From: a virus
Virus record (IMG/VR): IMGVR_UViG_3300030389_003827
Location: 1-26,754 of that record
Reading direction: 5' to 3' (one strand)
DNA: 26,754 bases
The notes below the pieces were generated by a model. The model had not been told where the DNA came from and ran no database searches. It was given only the letters and a program-made list of their open reading frames with translations. This document shows, piece by piece, positions 17,664 to 26,754 of this stretch. The stretch's first letter is position 1; each line of letters begins with the position of its first letter. Position numbers and translations under genes: made by a program.

Positions 17664-19415
17664 ATGTTAGTAAACGATATTGTAGATAGAGCTGTAAACC
17701 TCAGAAATATGCATAAAAATGCTCTTACTGATAGGGCAAGATTTAGGTCAATTATGAATGGTGGTGCTGATGGAATACGAGCATTACTAGGTACATCACT
17801 AGATATGATGGATGATTCTTTACTTCCTGCTCCAAACTTACTTATGTCAGGATTAGATAGACTTGCACAAAAGTTAGGTAGAGTTCCTAATTTAAGAGTC
17901 GATTTAACAAATCCAAGAGATTCAGAAAGGTCTAAAAGAAAGAAAGAAAAACTTGAAAGAATTATTACTTCTTTTGATTCTATGCAAAATCTGAAAGGAC
18001 AATTACCTCAAGTAGCTAGATGGCTTCCAGGTTATGGTTTTGCAGTATTTATTATTACAACAAAACAAGATGCAGATGGAAATCAATACCCAGTTGCAGA
18101 ACTAAGAGACCCTTATGATTGCTACCCAGGATATTATGGTGCAAATCAAATGCCTGAGGAATTAGTTACAGTACGTAAAGTACCAGTAAATGAATTAATA
18201 TCTTTGTACCCTGAACTTAAATCTTACTATGCTGACCCTGAAGCAAATCAAAACAAAGAAACAGTAAAAGCATATACAACTTTTTCATATCAAGATTATG
18301 AAGATGGGTCATGGGAAAACTCAAATGATTCAGGTGGAAATATTATTGAATACATGAATATCGAAGGAACATACGTAGTACATATAGGTTCAGGCAAAAT
18401 TGTAGATTTTGTACCAAATCCATTGAAATCAGGTCCTGCATTTGTAGTAGCTAAAAGATATTCTTTTGACCAACTACAAGGACAATTTGACCAAACAATA
18501 GGTCTTATGGCAGCAATGGCAAAAATAAATATTATGTCTGTTATAGCTATGGAAGATGCAGTATTTACTGAAACTAATGTTGTTGGCGAAATAGAATCAG
18601 GACAATATAGAAAAGGTAGATTTGCAGTAAACTATTTGACTCCAGGTTCACAAGTTGTAAAACCAGTAAATAATTTACCGTATCAATTATTTGAGCAAGT
18701 AGGAAGAATAGAAAGACATCTCCGTGTAGTTGCAGGATACCCTGTACAAGATGATGCTATATCTCCAAACTCTTTTGTTACAGGCAGAGGATTAGAAGAA
18801 TTACAAAGTGGTGTATCCCTTATGGTTAGAGAATATCAATCTGTACTATCAAAAGCATTAGAAGAAGTTGATTATAAAAGACTAGAACTTGATGAGGTTT
18901 TATTTTCTAAAACAAGAAAACCATTATCAGGTTATATACGTGGCGCTGCTTTTTCAGAAAATTATACTCCTGGAACTGATATTAATAAAAATTACAAAAC
19001 ATCAAGAGTTTATGGAACTATGGCAGGTTTTGATGAACCACAAAAAATAATAACTGGATTGCAACTTCTTCAAGCAGGAATTATAGATAGACAAACTATG
19101 CAAGAAGAAATGGATGGACTACAAGACTTAACAAAAATAAATGACCGTATTACAAAAGAAAGAGCAGAAAGAGTTTTGTTCGAATCATTACTAGCTAGGT
19201 CACAACAAGGTGATGCACAAGCTATATCTGCAATAAGTGAAATTTATAGAAATCCAAACAGAATTGATAATATTCTTGAAACATTCTTTGTTGAAGAAGC
19301 ACAACAACAGCAGCAACAACAAGTTGCACAAGCACAACAAGGAGCTGTACAAGGTCAAGGTCCAACAAATATTCAAGATGTATTTGCGCAGATTGCTGCA
19401 GGTCAAAGTGGATGA
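17664..19415 (+). CDS. Portal protein
   Basis: This 583-residue protein begins right after the terminase stop with GGAG as ribosome-binding site. Position, length and sequence features fit the portal ring: an N-terminal region with 'PNLLMSGLDRLAQKLG', a beta-rich middle (YGFAVFIITTK, YPVAELRDPYDCYPG), a 'stem' helix region (MAAMAKINIMSVIAMEDAVF), a conserved-like 'GYPVQDD...SFVTGRGLEELQSGVS' and a long C-terminal helical crown region. The C-terminus is Gln-rich (about 550-570, Q tracts and QAQQG). It is the entry point for packaged DNA and the base of the tail. No major capsid gene follows within the window. Confidence 0.8.
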   Translation: MLVNDIVDRAVNLRNMHKNALTDRARFRSIMNGGADGIRALLGTSLDMMDDSLLPAPNLLMSGLDRLAQKLGRVPNLRVDLTNPRDSERSKRKKEKLERIITSFDSMQNLKGQLPQVARWLPGYGFAVFIITTKQDADGNQYPVAELRDPYDCYPGYYGANQMPEELVTVRKVPVNELISLYPELKSYYADPEANQNKETVKAYTTFSYQDYEDGSWENSNDSGGNIIEYMNIEGTYVVHIGSGKIVDFVPNPLKSGPAFVVAKRYSFDQLQGQFDQTIGLMAAMAKINIMSVIAMEDAVFTETNVVGEIESGQYRKGRFAVNYLTPGSQVVKPVNNLPYQLFEQVGRIERHLRVVAGYPVQDDAISPNSFVTGRGLEELQSGVSLMVREYQSVLSKALEEVDYKRLELDEVLFSKTRKPLSGYIRGAAFSENYTPGTDINKNYKTSRVYGTMAGFDEPQKIITGLQLLQAGIIDRQTMQEEMDGLQDLTKINDRITKERAERVLFESLLARSQQGDAQAISAISEIYRNPNRIDNILETFFVEEAQQQQQQQVAQAQQGAVQGQGPTNIQDVFAQIAAGQSG

Positions 19416-19596
19416 TTATACTAACGAAAGATTTTTAGATATTATCTTAAATGAATATCCTGAATATCAAAATTATATCTTTGATAACATTGATGAAGAT
19501 GCACAATCAGTTTCTATGGAGGCAATAACATTAGCTAAGTTTCCAGGTGTTAGAATTGATTTAGTAATTATTAAGGAGGAATATGACGCGGGGTAG
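19408..19596 (+). CDS. 62-residue acidic hypothetical protein
   Basis: GTG start at 19408 just before the portal stop (eight-base overlap). The product is acidic and helical (ERFLDIILNEYPEYQNYIFD, SVSMEAITLAKFPGVRIDL) and ends KEEYDAG. The GAG GAA in its end is the ribosome-binding site of the next gene, whose ATG lies inside this frame (14-base overlap). No family recognised. Confidence 0.6.
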   Translation: MDDYTNERFLDIILNEYPEYQNYIFDNIDEDAQSVSMEAITLAKFPGVRIDLVIIKEEYDAG

Positions 19597-19978
19597 AGAT
19601 AGATTAAATTATGACCCAGGTAAAGACCAAATATCACCATCTGATTTAGTTGGTGGTGGAGAAGATTTAGAGAGAGCAAGAAACCAAGAGTTAGTAAGAA
19701 CATTTCCTGTGGCTAGAGAAGAACCAGTTGATGTTCCTCAGGTTGAACAGGTAGATAGGGAGATAGCACAAAATAACGATGTTGTACCATTAGCAAGACC
19801 AACAGAGAGACCAAACATAAGTGCATTAGAAGATTCAGCTCAGTTAGAAAGAGATGTTGCAGTTGATAAACTTGCAACACTTAGAGCTTTATATAATGCA
19901 TATCCTGATGTTGATACTCTTGCATTAGTACAAAGTGAGTTAGATAAACAACAATCTGCAACTGGTAGATACAATTAA
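19583..19978 (+). CDS. 131-residue hypothetical protein of the head region
   Basis: Begins MTRGRDRLNYDPGKDQ behind AAGGAGGAA. The sequence is polar, Asp/Glu/Pro/Val-rich and probably partly disordered, ending with helix-type stretches (SAQLERDVAVDKLATLRALY). Position between the portal and a giant virion protein suggests a head-assembly or internal-core component, such as a scaffold-like protein, but no motif confirms this. Confidence 0.6.
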   Translation: MTRGRDRLNYDPGKDQISPSDLVGGGEDLERARNQELVRTFPVAREEPVDVPQVEQVDREIAQNNDVVPLARPTERPNISALEDSAQLERDVAVDKLATLRALYNAYPDVDTLALVQSELDKQQSATGRYN

Positions 19979-19987
19979 GGAGTTTAC

Positions 19988-22900
19988 ATGGTCAGATTTT
20001 CACAATACTGGGTAGACCCTGATGATGAACTTCGTCAAATAAATAATTTTGAGGAAGAAAAAAAACAAACACAGATTTTAAAAAATCAAATCAATCAATC
20101 ACAAGGTTTTTCTGTAGCTAATCTTTCATCACAATATGGTGGCTTTATGCCAAGCGGAGGAATCATAGCTGCAGGTCTTAAGGAGTTATCATTGCAAGCT
20201 CCTGAAATTAAAACTGTGGTTGACTCATATTTAGAACAACAAGGAAAATTAGGTAAAAGAGTAAGAGACGCAGCGAGAGGTTTTGTGAGAACTGCTTTTG
20301 TTGGTGCAGATTCTTTAGCAGAAGCTGTTATCAAAAGACCTTTTCAAGCTGCAGCAGAAACATTTGATGAAAGAGGTTTAAATCCTATTCTTGCATATGC
20401 AGGACCTTTGCTTGGATATCTGACAGACCCATTTACAAGAGATGAAGGTCAAGAATCTTTTTATCAATCATACAAAAGAAATAAAGAAGAATTAGGACCT
20501 ACTGTTTTTAAAAGAGCAATCAATGAGTTAAAAGAAGGAAGACCTGTAAATTTAGGTGCAGGATTTTTTGGAAACTCAAATACAGCAGAAAATCTTGATA
20601 TATTTCAAGCTATTGTTGATTCTACTGATGATGAAGATGTAATAAATTCTGCAAGGCAAATAATAAATGAACAACTTGGTACACCTATAACTATTGAAGA
20701 AAGAGCTGATGTAACAAGAGAACTGCAAAGAGATGGTTATATTATTTCACCTGGAACAGTTGCAGCAGTGAATGTATTTGAACCTGGTACTAAAGCATTC
20801 AATACAATGTCAGGTGCTATAGACTTTGCAGCAACAGTTGGATTAGACCCATTAAATTTTATTGGTGCAGGAATAGCAAAAGCAGGAAAGATTAAGAAAA
20901 CATTCAAGACTGGTGAATCACTTGAAGGAGTTGGTTTAATTGATAAAGCAATTAGAAAAACAGTACATCAACCAACAGTAGATGATTATTTTTTACGTGG
21001 TCCAGGTAAAAATATTGCTGAAGCTATGGCAAAAGAAAATAATGTAAAAAATATAACAAATATGTTTAGAAAAAGTTCTGATGCTATACCTAATGAATTT
21101 TATAGAGAAATAGCTGATGCGAACACAGCAGAGGAAGTAGCAAATTTATTTAGAAGAGAAACAGATGTATTACAAGGTAAAGGTTTAATTACAGAAAGAC
21201 TTGACCCTACATCAGCATTATTTAATGGAAAATTTTCTACAACATTAGCAAAAGCATTTGATAATGGTACAGGGTTATCACCTTTTGGAGTAAAAGCAGT
21301 TGTGAGAAAAAGATGGGAAGATACACCAATTCTTAAAATGATGGGTGACTTACCACCAGTCAATCTAAATGTAAAAAATCTTGATGATGCTTACGACCAA
21401 CTAAATCAATTTATGGATGGTGTTGGTATTAATGCAGATATACAAGACGATTTACTTAGAAAGTTTATAGACATAAGTGCAGAAGTAAAAGGTAAAGGTG
21501 CAAATCCAAATGAAGCTATACCTAGTTATGGAATTGTTTCTAAAGTTTTTAAATTTTTAAATGACGATGTATTTCCACAAGTTGATGAAGTGCTTGGAGA
21601 TAATTATGTAGGAAGAGCTTTTGAAAAGTTTGAAGCAGATACTTCTAAAATGAGAGATTATTTTCACGATGAGATGGGAAATCCTGAAATATTTTTAGGT
21701 GCAAAATCAGATATTATTGTTGACGGAAAAATACAAATACAACCAACTGCTCATATTTTTGCTGAGTATTTTGGAGGGAATATATTTTTACCTGGAGGAA
21801 GAGATTTAGCAAGAATTACAGGTAATACTAGAAATGCATTTTGGAGACTTATAGGATTTAGAAAACTTACAGGAAAAGATTTAACATTTGAAAATTTTGC
21901 AAAGGCACAATCAGAAGATGCAAACTTTGTTGTAAGAAATTTGTCCAAATTATTTTATGGTGTTGATGAAGCAGGACAAAATATTACAGAAGGTGCTTTG
22001 ACACAACTTGCTGATACATATATGCAAGCATTATGGAAGCCATTTATTCTACTTAGAGCTGCATGGACTACAAGAGTTGTAGGAGAAGAACAAGCAAGAA
22101 TGTGGGGTGCTGATTTAACAAGTGTATTTTCACATCCTATATCACATCTAGCTTGGGTTATTGGAACACCATCTACAGGAAAGTATGTTGGAAAAGTAGA
22201 AAATGTTTTAGCAAAGATTCCTGGAGTAAAAAGAAGAGGAATGGAAGATATTCTTGGCAATGAGTTTCTTATGGATATATCTTTTAAAAATGCGATGGCA
22301 AGAGGTAAATCAGTTTCAATAGGTGGGTTACAACCAAAAAGAGATAATGTATTCCAAGTCATAGGAAGAAATAATAAAAAATATTTAGATGGATATGTTT
22401 TAGAATTATCTTTACTTCATAATGATGTTTTAATAAGAGAACTTGCACAGACAATAACAAATTCAAAAAGCACATATGCGACACTCGATGATTTAGTTAA
22501 TGCAGCTTATAAAGGTGATTTAAAACCATTACTTGATGATTTTGTTGAACTAGCAGATGAAACATCATATGTTCAAAAAGCTAGAATTACAGAATCAACT
22601 GAAGGTGTAAGGGCATACTTAGAATCTTTACAAGCAAGATTACATGGACTTGCAGGAGGTAAGTATGAAAAATATTTTGTAAGACCTGATGGAACAGAAT
22701 TTATTATTAAAACAGGTGAAGCAATACCAAGTGAGTTTCAAAATTTAGTTCCAAGATTTAGAATATTACAAGAAGGTGATAAAGAAATTATTGACTTGAT
22801 TGCAACAGGTAAAGCAGAGGTTGCAGGAAGAAATGTAAATCTTACAGCATTAGAAAAAGATTTTAAAGGTGCATACAATTATGTAAAACAAACTTTAGGT

Positions 22901-24904
22901 TCTAAATTAAAATCTTGGGATAATCAAAACGTTCCATTCAATAGACCAAACTTTGTAAAAATATCTAAAACAGAAATAGATTCAAGTTTATTAAGTAAAT
23001 ACGATGAAGTTGTTTCATCTGTATTTAGAATATTTGGTTCTACACCAACAAATAAATTATCAAGGTCTCCTGCATTTAGACAGTTTTATTTTGACAAGAT
23101 AGAAAAAATGGCACCTTCTCTTACAGAAAATGCTTTGCAAACTGCTATAAAGCAAGCAAAGAAAAATAACCTTGATAAAAATTATATTAAAAGATTAGAG
23201 TCTGTGACATCTATTGTTGATGATAATTTAAAGATAAGTCAAAGAACTGCAGATGAAATAGCAAAAGCATTTGCTTTAGAAGAAACAAGAAGACTTCTTT
23301 ATCAATTAAATAAACGTTCACAGTTTGCAGATGCAACAAGGTTGATGTTTCCATTCGCAGAAGTTTATAAAGAAGTTATAGGAACATGGGGACGACTTGT
23401 AGCAACTAATCCACAAAAATTAAGAAGAGCAGAATTACTTGTAAATAAAGCACAAGAAAATGGATTCTTTACAACTGACCCTGTAACAGGAGAAGAGGTA
23501 TTTAATTTTCCATTTTCAGAAGGTCTTAGTAATGAAATTGTAGATGAAGAATCAGGAATACGAGCAAACTTAGTTGGTTACACTACAGGGCTAAACTTGA
23601 TAGGACAAAGTGTCTTACCAGGATTTGGTCCTGTAGTGCAACTACCTGCGTCATATCTTCCTGATACATCGAGGTTTCAATCACTTAAAAAAGTAATATT
23701 TCCATTAGGAGAGCCTGCAAATGTTGGACCTTTGCAAGCTGCTTTGCCTACATGGTATAAAAAAGTATTGACACTTGGTGATGATGGAGACCCACAGTAT
23801 AGAAGATTATTTGCAAATGTATCTTCTGATATATTAAAAGCAAGGGTTCTTTCAGGTCAGGCTAAGTTTTCTACAACAGAAGAAAGAAGACAAGCAGTAA
23901 AATCAGCAGAAAAAACTGCAACATTAATTACTCTTATACAGGCAGGTTTAGCTTTTGCTGCTCCTACAGGAGGAACAGTTAGATATTACAAACAAGTACC
24001 TGAAGAATTTTTGACAGATGAAATACAAAAAGAATTATCTTTAGATATAAGAGATTTTCCACCAGGAGAAGATGGAGCAGCAATGTTTGGATTTTCTGTC
24101 TTTACCGATGTGTATTATGGAATGTTACGAAAATACAAAGGCGATTCTTTTGAAGCAACAAAAGAGTTTATAAATACTTTTGGATTTGAACCTTTCGCAT
24201 TATTACAAAGAAAATCAAAAACAGTTAAAAGAACTCCATATACAGCAGAGGGTTCTGCATACATGGCAGAAAATAAAGAAGTATATGAATATGCTCCACA
24301 TACTGCTTACTATCACAATCCTGACAATCCATTAGATGAGTTTGATGTTGCATCATATTGGAAAGCATTTACAGAGGGAGATAGAGTATCTCTTACTACA
24401 GACCAGGTTGCAGCAGAAATAATGAATGCAAAAGGTAGATTTATTTATGAAGCAAAGAGAAGAGATTTATTAAATGATGCAAACTATTTTGGTGTTAGCT
24501 CAACTGTAAGAAGACAAATACTTAAAGAAATAGAAATATATTTAATTGAGACATTACCAGGATTTAGGGAAAGTTTAGGATTACCAGGAACAATAAACTA
24601 TGAAACTCAACTTAGAGAGCTAAGAACATGGGAAAATAATTCTGTTTTAGCTAGTTCTGATTCAGGTCAAGGGCTTGCAAAATATTTAGAAGCATATGAT
24701 AAAGTTATAGATTGGGGTAAAAGAAATATTAGAAGTAATATAACTATACAATCTGATGATTTGTTTGCTCAAAGAGAATATTTAAGAAGATATGCAGAGG
24801 ATGTTTTATTGAAAGAACACCCTGATTTCTACCATTTATGGGTTAATATATTATCAAGAGAACTTAGAGAAGACCCCGCAGAAGATAGACAAGCAGGATT
24901 TTGA
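19988..24904 (+). CDS. 1638-residue large virion protein
   Basis: The largest gene here, with AAGGAG before the ATG. The N-terminus is polar and coiled (EEEKKQTQILKNQINQSQG), then hydrophobic helices with Gly and Ala (PSGGIIAAGLKELS, YAGPLLGYLTDPF, SGAIDFAATVGLDPLNFIGA), followed by long mixed alpha-helical stretches. A region about residues 680-760 has many aromatics (WKPFILLRAAWTTRVVGEEQ) and could meet a membrane. It fits large internal or ejected virion proteins of short-tailed phages, or a minor capsid protein, but I recognise no domain. Its stop overlaps the next start (TGATG). Confidence 0.6.
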   Translation: MVRFSQYWVDPDDELRQINNFEEEKKQTQILKNQINQSQGFSVANLSSQYGGFMPSGGIIAAGLKELSLQAPEIKTVVDSYLEQQGKLGKRVRDAARGFVRTAFVGADSLAEAVIKRPFQAAAETFDERGLNPILAYAGPLLGYLTDPFTRDEGQESFYQSYKRNKEELGPTVFKRAINELKEGRPVNLGAGFFGNSNTAENLDIFQAIVDSTDDEDVINSARQIINEQLGTPITIEERADVTRELQRDGYIISPGTVAAVNVFEPGTKAFNTMSGAIDFAATVGLDPLNFIGAGIAKAGKIKKTFKTGESLEGVGLIDKAIRKTVHQPTVDDYFLRGPGKNIAEAMAKENNVKNITNMFRKSSDAIPNEFYREIADANTAEEVANLFRRETDVLQGKGLITERLDPTSALFNGKFSTTLAKAFDNGTGLSPFGVKAVVRKRWEDTPILKMMGDLPPVNLNVKNLDDAYDQLNQFMDGVGINADIQDDLLRKFIDISAEVKGKGANPNEAIPSYGIVSKVFKFLNDDVFPQVDEVLGDNYVGRAFEKFEADTSKMRDYFHDEMGNPEIFLGAKSDIIVDGKIQIQPTAHIFAEYFGGNIFLPGGRDLARITGNTRNAFWRLIGFRKLTGKDLTFENFAKAQSEDANFVVRNLSKLFYGVDEAGQNITEGALTQLADTYMQALWKPFILLRAAWTTRVVGEEQARMWGADLTSVFSHPISHLAWVIGTPSTGKYVGKVENVLAKIPGVKRRGMEDILGNEFLMDISFKNAMARGKSVSIGGLQPKRDNVFQVIGRNNKKYLDGYVLELSLLHNDVLIRELAQTITNSKSTYATLDDLVNAAYKGDLKPLLDDFVELADETSYVQKARITESTEGVRAYLESLQARLHGLAGGKYEKYFVRPDGTEFIIKTGEAIPSEFQNLVPRFRILQEGDKEIIDLIATGKAEVAGRNVNLTALEKDFKGAYNYVKQTLGSKLKSWDNQNVPFNRPNFVKISKTEIDSSLLSKYDEVVSSVFRIFGSTPTNKLSRSPAFRQFYFDKIEKMAPSLTENALQTAIKQAKKNNLDKNYIKRLESVTSIVDDNLKISQRTADEIAKAFALEETRRLLYQLNKRSQFADATRLMFPFAEVYKEVIGTWGRLVATNPQKLRRAELLVNKAQENGFFTTDPVTGEEVFNFPFSEGLSNEIVDEESGIRANLVGYTTGLNLIGQSVLPGFGPVVQLPASYLPDTSRFQSLKKVIFPLGEPANVGPLQAALPTWYKKVLTLGDDGDPQYRRLFANVSSDILKARVLSGQAKFSTTEERRQAVKSAEKTATLITLIQAGLAFAAPTGGTVRYYKQVPEEFLTDEIQKELSLDIRDFPPGEDGAAMFGFSVFTDVYYGMLRKYKGDSFEATKEFINTFGFEPFALLQRKSKTVKRTPYTAEGSAYMAENKEVYEYAPHTAYYHNPDNPLDEFDVASYWKAFTEGDRVSLTTDQVAAEIMNAKGRFIYEAKRRDLLNDANYFGVSSTVRRQILKEIEIYLIETLPGFRESLGLPGTINYETQLRELRTWENNSVLASSDSGQGLAKYLEAYDKVIDWGKRNIRSNITIQSDDLFAQREYLRRYAEDVLLKEHPDFYHLWVNILSRELREDPAEDRQAGF

Positions 24905-26319
24905 TGACAGAAGAAGAACTTAAAGCGTACCAAGCAGGACAATTTATAAATCAAATAGGTAATGCAATAAAAAATGGTGTTATAGAAGAAATAGAAAGCA
25001 CTGTAGCTTTTTTAGAGTTTTTTCTTGAAACTTCAGGATTAATTACTGGTATAAATGCAGCGAATTTTAGAAAATTTATTATGGCATTGGGTCAATCACA
25101 ACCAGGTGAGTTTTCTGCAGTAGCACAACCTTTAGTTTTAGATGCTTTACAGAATCCTGAAGAGGGTGAAGGCTTCATAGAGCCTTTTCTTGCAGGAGTT
25201 ACAGGACAAGCATTTTCACCTGAAGATACAAAGAAAACAGATTTTTCAAATTATATTGAATCGGAAACAAGAGAAGAAAGAATAGAAGAGATTGAAACTC
25301 TTAGAAAAACAAATATTCTCGCAGGAGAAAAACCATTATCTATTCAAGAACAACAAAAAGCATATCTTGAAGAGCAAGTACAAGCAGGTGCAGTTGATGA
25401 TGAACTTCTTGACACACTAGGTCTTTATGGATTGTCTCCAAGCTCTTTACCATTTCTTGGTATAGATACAGGTACAATATTACCATCTACAAGTCCTGAA
25501 GCTGTACCTTTATATTTAAACGGTTTTGAATATGGACTATTTAATGGAATGTCACCTGAGGAACTTACTAGTGTGCAAGTCGCATTAGTTGAAGCAAATT
25601 ATTTAGCACCAGGAAGTTTTAGCGCAGGTGTTCTTGACCCAAGAACACAAAATGCAATAGCAAAAGCTATGAGTTTGCACAATCAACAAGGAAGAACTAA
25701 CACAACTTTGAACTCTAGTTTTGTTTTACAGACAGCAGCTTCAGGTCAAGCTCCTGCCGTAGCTTCTGATATAAGAGATTTCTTTTTATCTGAAGTTGCA
25801 AAAGATGCAGGACAAGATGCTGTATCGATAGCTATAGATGAATCTATTAATTTATTTCCTGAGTTTGCTGCTTTGTATGGAGAAACTGCAGCAGAAGGAA
25901 TATTAGGAAGAAAAATAAGAACTGGCGAAAGAGCCATGATGGGTAGATATTATTCAGCAGCCGTAGAGGAAGCGTCTAACATTGTTCTTGAAATGCTTAA
26001 TGAAAGAGAACAATCAAGAAAAGATGCGCAAGTAGAATCATTAAAGATGGAAGAAATTAGATTAAAAGGTGGTCTGCCTCAAGGTGTTTACTCTTTAGAA
26101 TCACCACAGCAATTTACAGCTAGACCAGGAGATATAAGTAGTCCTGAGGCTATACAAGGACTTATTACATCACTTGCAAATCAAAGGTTTGAAAATAAAA
26201 TAAATTCTATTGGTGGATATGCAGCAGAACTTCAAGAGGGTGAGAAAGAAAGAGAAATGAAATCTAGGTCAAGAGCATTTAATACTGCACTAAATGTAGT
26301 AGGAGGTCTTGGAACATGA
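24904..26319 (+). CDS. 471-residue virion-associated protein
   Basis: Starts at ATG 24904, sharing a base with the stop of the giant gene (TGATG). The N-terminus is helical, with an acidic stretch after about residue 115 (ESETREERIEEIETLRK). Residues about 224-265, VQVALVEANYLAPGSFSAGV then LDPRTQNAIAKAMSLHN, have the shape of a peptidoglycan-binding-like three-helix motif ('L...G.L.PGSF..G..D..T..A...AM...N') seen in large structural proteins of actinobacteriophages. The C-terminus is helical and charged. It is followed directly by a lysozyme-like gene, so both may belong to the ejection or cell-wall-entry machinery. Confidence 0.6.
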   Translation: MTEEELKAYQAGQFINQIGNAIKNGVIEEIESTVAFLEFFLETSGLITGINAANFRKFIMALGQSQPGEFSAVAQPLVLDALQNPEEGEGFIEPFLAGVTGQAFSPEDTKKTDFSNYIESETREERIEEIETLRKTNILAGEKPLSIQEQQKAYLEEQVQAGAVDDELLDTLGLYGLSPSSLPFLGIDTGTILPSTSPEAVPLYLNGFEYGLFNGMSPEELTSVQVALVEANYLAPGSFSAGVLDPRTQNAIAKAMSLHNQQGRTNTTLNSSFVLQTAASGQAPAVASDIRDFFLSEVAKDAGQDAVSIAIDESINLFPEFAALYGETAAEGILGRKIRTGERAMMGRYYSAAVEEASNIVLEMLNEREQSRKDAQVESLKMEEIRLKGGLPQGVYSLESPQQFTARPGDISSPEAIQGLITSLANQRFENKINSIGGYAAELQEGEKEREMKSRSRAFNTALNVVGGLGT

Positions 26320-26754
26320 AGGTTGATACAAAAGAAATAGTTACAAAACTTAGAGAAGCAGGTGTAGATGAGAAACTAATACCTGCATTAGTTATGACAG
26401 CATACTATGAATCAAATCTAAATAGCCTTGCTGTAAATACAAATCCAAATAAATCAAAAGATTATGGTTTGTTTCAAATAAATTCAGCTAGCTTTTATAA
26501 AGAAGATGGTTCTCCTGATGAAACGCTTGAATCATTTTTTGAAAAAGAAAATATGGCATCATTATCAAAAGGAGCATTTGAAAGAAAACTTAAAGATTTA
26601 GATTTTAATATATCTTTTACAGCACACTATGTAGATAGAATTGCAAACAATCCAAAAAGTTTTGGAACAGAAGACCCACTAGATTTATGGAATGCATATA
26701 AAACATATGTAAAACCTTTTCTTGCAGGAGATAAAATACCACCAAGAGGTAATA
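26316..26754 (+). CDS. Lysozyme-like (SLT) transglycosylase, 5' part
   Basis: Starts at ATG 26316 with GGAGG upstream, overlapping the previous stop, and runs off the right edge after 146 codons. Glu32 in MTAYYESNLNSLAV sits where the catalytic Glu of soluble lytic transglycosylases lies, and it is followed by DYGLFQINSASF, the classic 'GLFQIN' motif. A virion-borne transglycosylase would open the cell wall during DNA entry. The rest of the protein is outside the window, so fusions to other tail domains cannot be excluded. Confidence 0.8.
   Translation, partial: MKVDTKEIVTKLREAGVDEKLIPALVMTAYYESNLNSLAVNTNPNKSKDYGLFQINSASFYKEDGSPDETLESFFEKENMASLSKGAFERKLKDLDFNISFTAHYVDRIANNPKSFGTEDPLDLWNAYKTYVKPFLAGDKIPPRGN

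Overview
The window is a stretch of an AT-rich double-stranded DNA tailed-phage genome. It contains a terminase, a portal, large virion proteins, a lysis cassette and a block of tightly overlapping small early-type genes, and no bacterial housekeeping genes or rRNA. I see no tRNA. The host is probably a low-GC marine actinobacterium. This is an inference from the Thr-tract, Glu-rich exported protein at the left end and from a ferredoxin of the small Asp/Cys-ligand type. It has not been tested by any search.

Layout. (1) Positions 2-3142, + strand: the tail of a gene cut by the window edge, a 671-residue secreted Thr/Glu-rich protein, a small two-helix membrane protein, a DUF5675-type peptidoglycan-active protein and a second holin-like protein. 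This looks like the end of the late (lysis) operon, and it is closed by a hairpin between convergent genes. (2) Positions 3193-12231, - strand: about twenty mostly small genes. They include a Rad52-like annealing protein, a calcineurin-like phosphoesterase with a coiled-coil head, a ParB-domain protein, a conserved-looking protein with RAMP-like motifs, and many Cys-rich or acidic microproteins, several under 60 residues. Neighbouring genes are coupled by TAATG/ATGA overlaps. In many of them the ribosome-binding site of the next gene is read as the Glu-Glu-Glu C-terminus of the previous one. (3) Positions 12232-13164: a 0.9 kb non-coding divergent region full of inverted repeats, probably the control region between leftward early and rightward late transcription. 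(4) Positions 13165-26754, + strand: a PD-(D/E)XK-like nuclease, a ferredoxin, a run of tiny Lys/Arg-rich proteins and a 25-residue membrane peptide, then the large terminase, the portal, two small proteins, a 1638-residue virion protein, a 471-residue virion protein and the start of a lysozyme-like transglycosylase. The major capsid gene is not in the window.

The most interesting signals are non-canonical. A ~480-nt gene-free stretch (9686-10167) just upstream of a - strand gene carries several long stem-loops. Stem mismatches in the first two repeated stems become G-U pairs only in the leftward RNA, which suggests a large structured RNA or leader. A textbook -1 slippery heptamer (G GGA AAA, 11944-11938) joins a 120-codon gene to an otherwise start-less 72-residue extension that ends just before a perfect 12-bp terminator. 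One gene appears to start with AUU at the exact position where its neighbours have AUG. Four A7CTT...TTACCT repeats fill the gap after the ParB-like gene.
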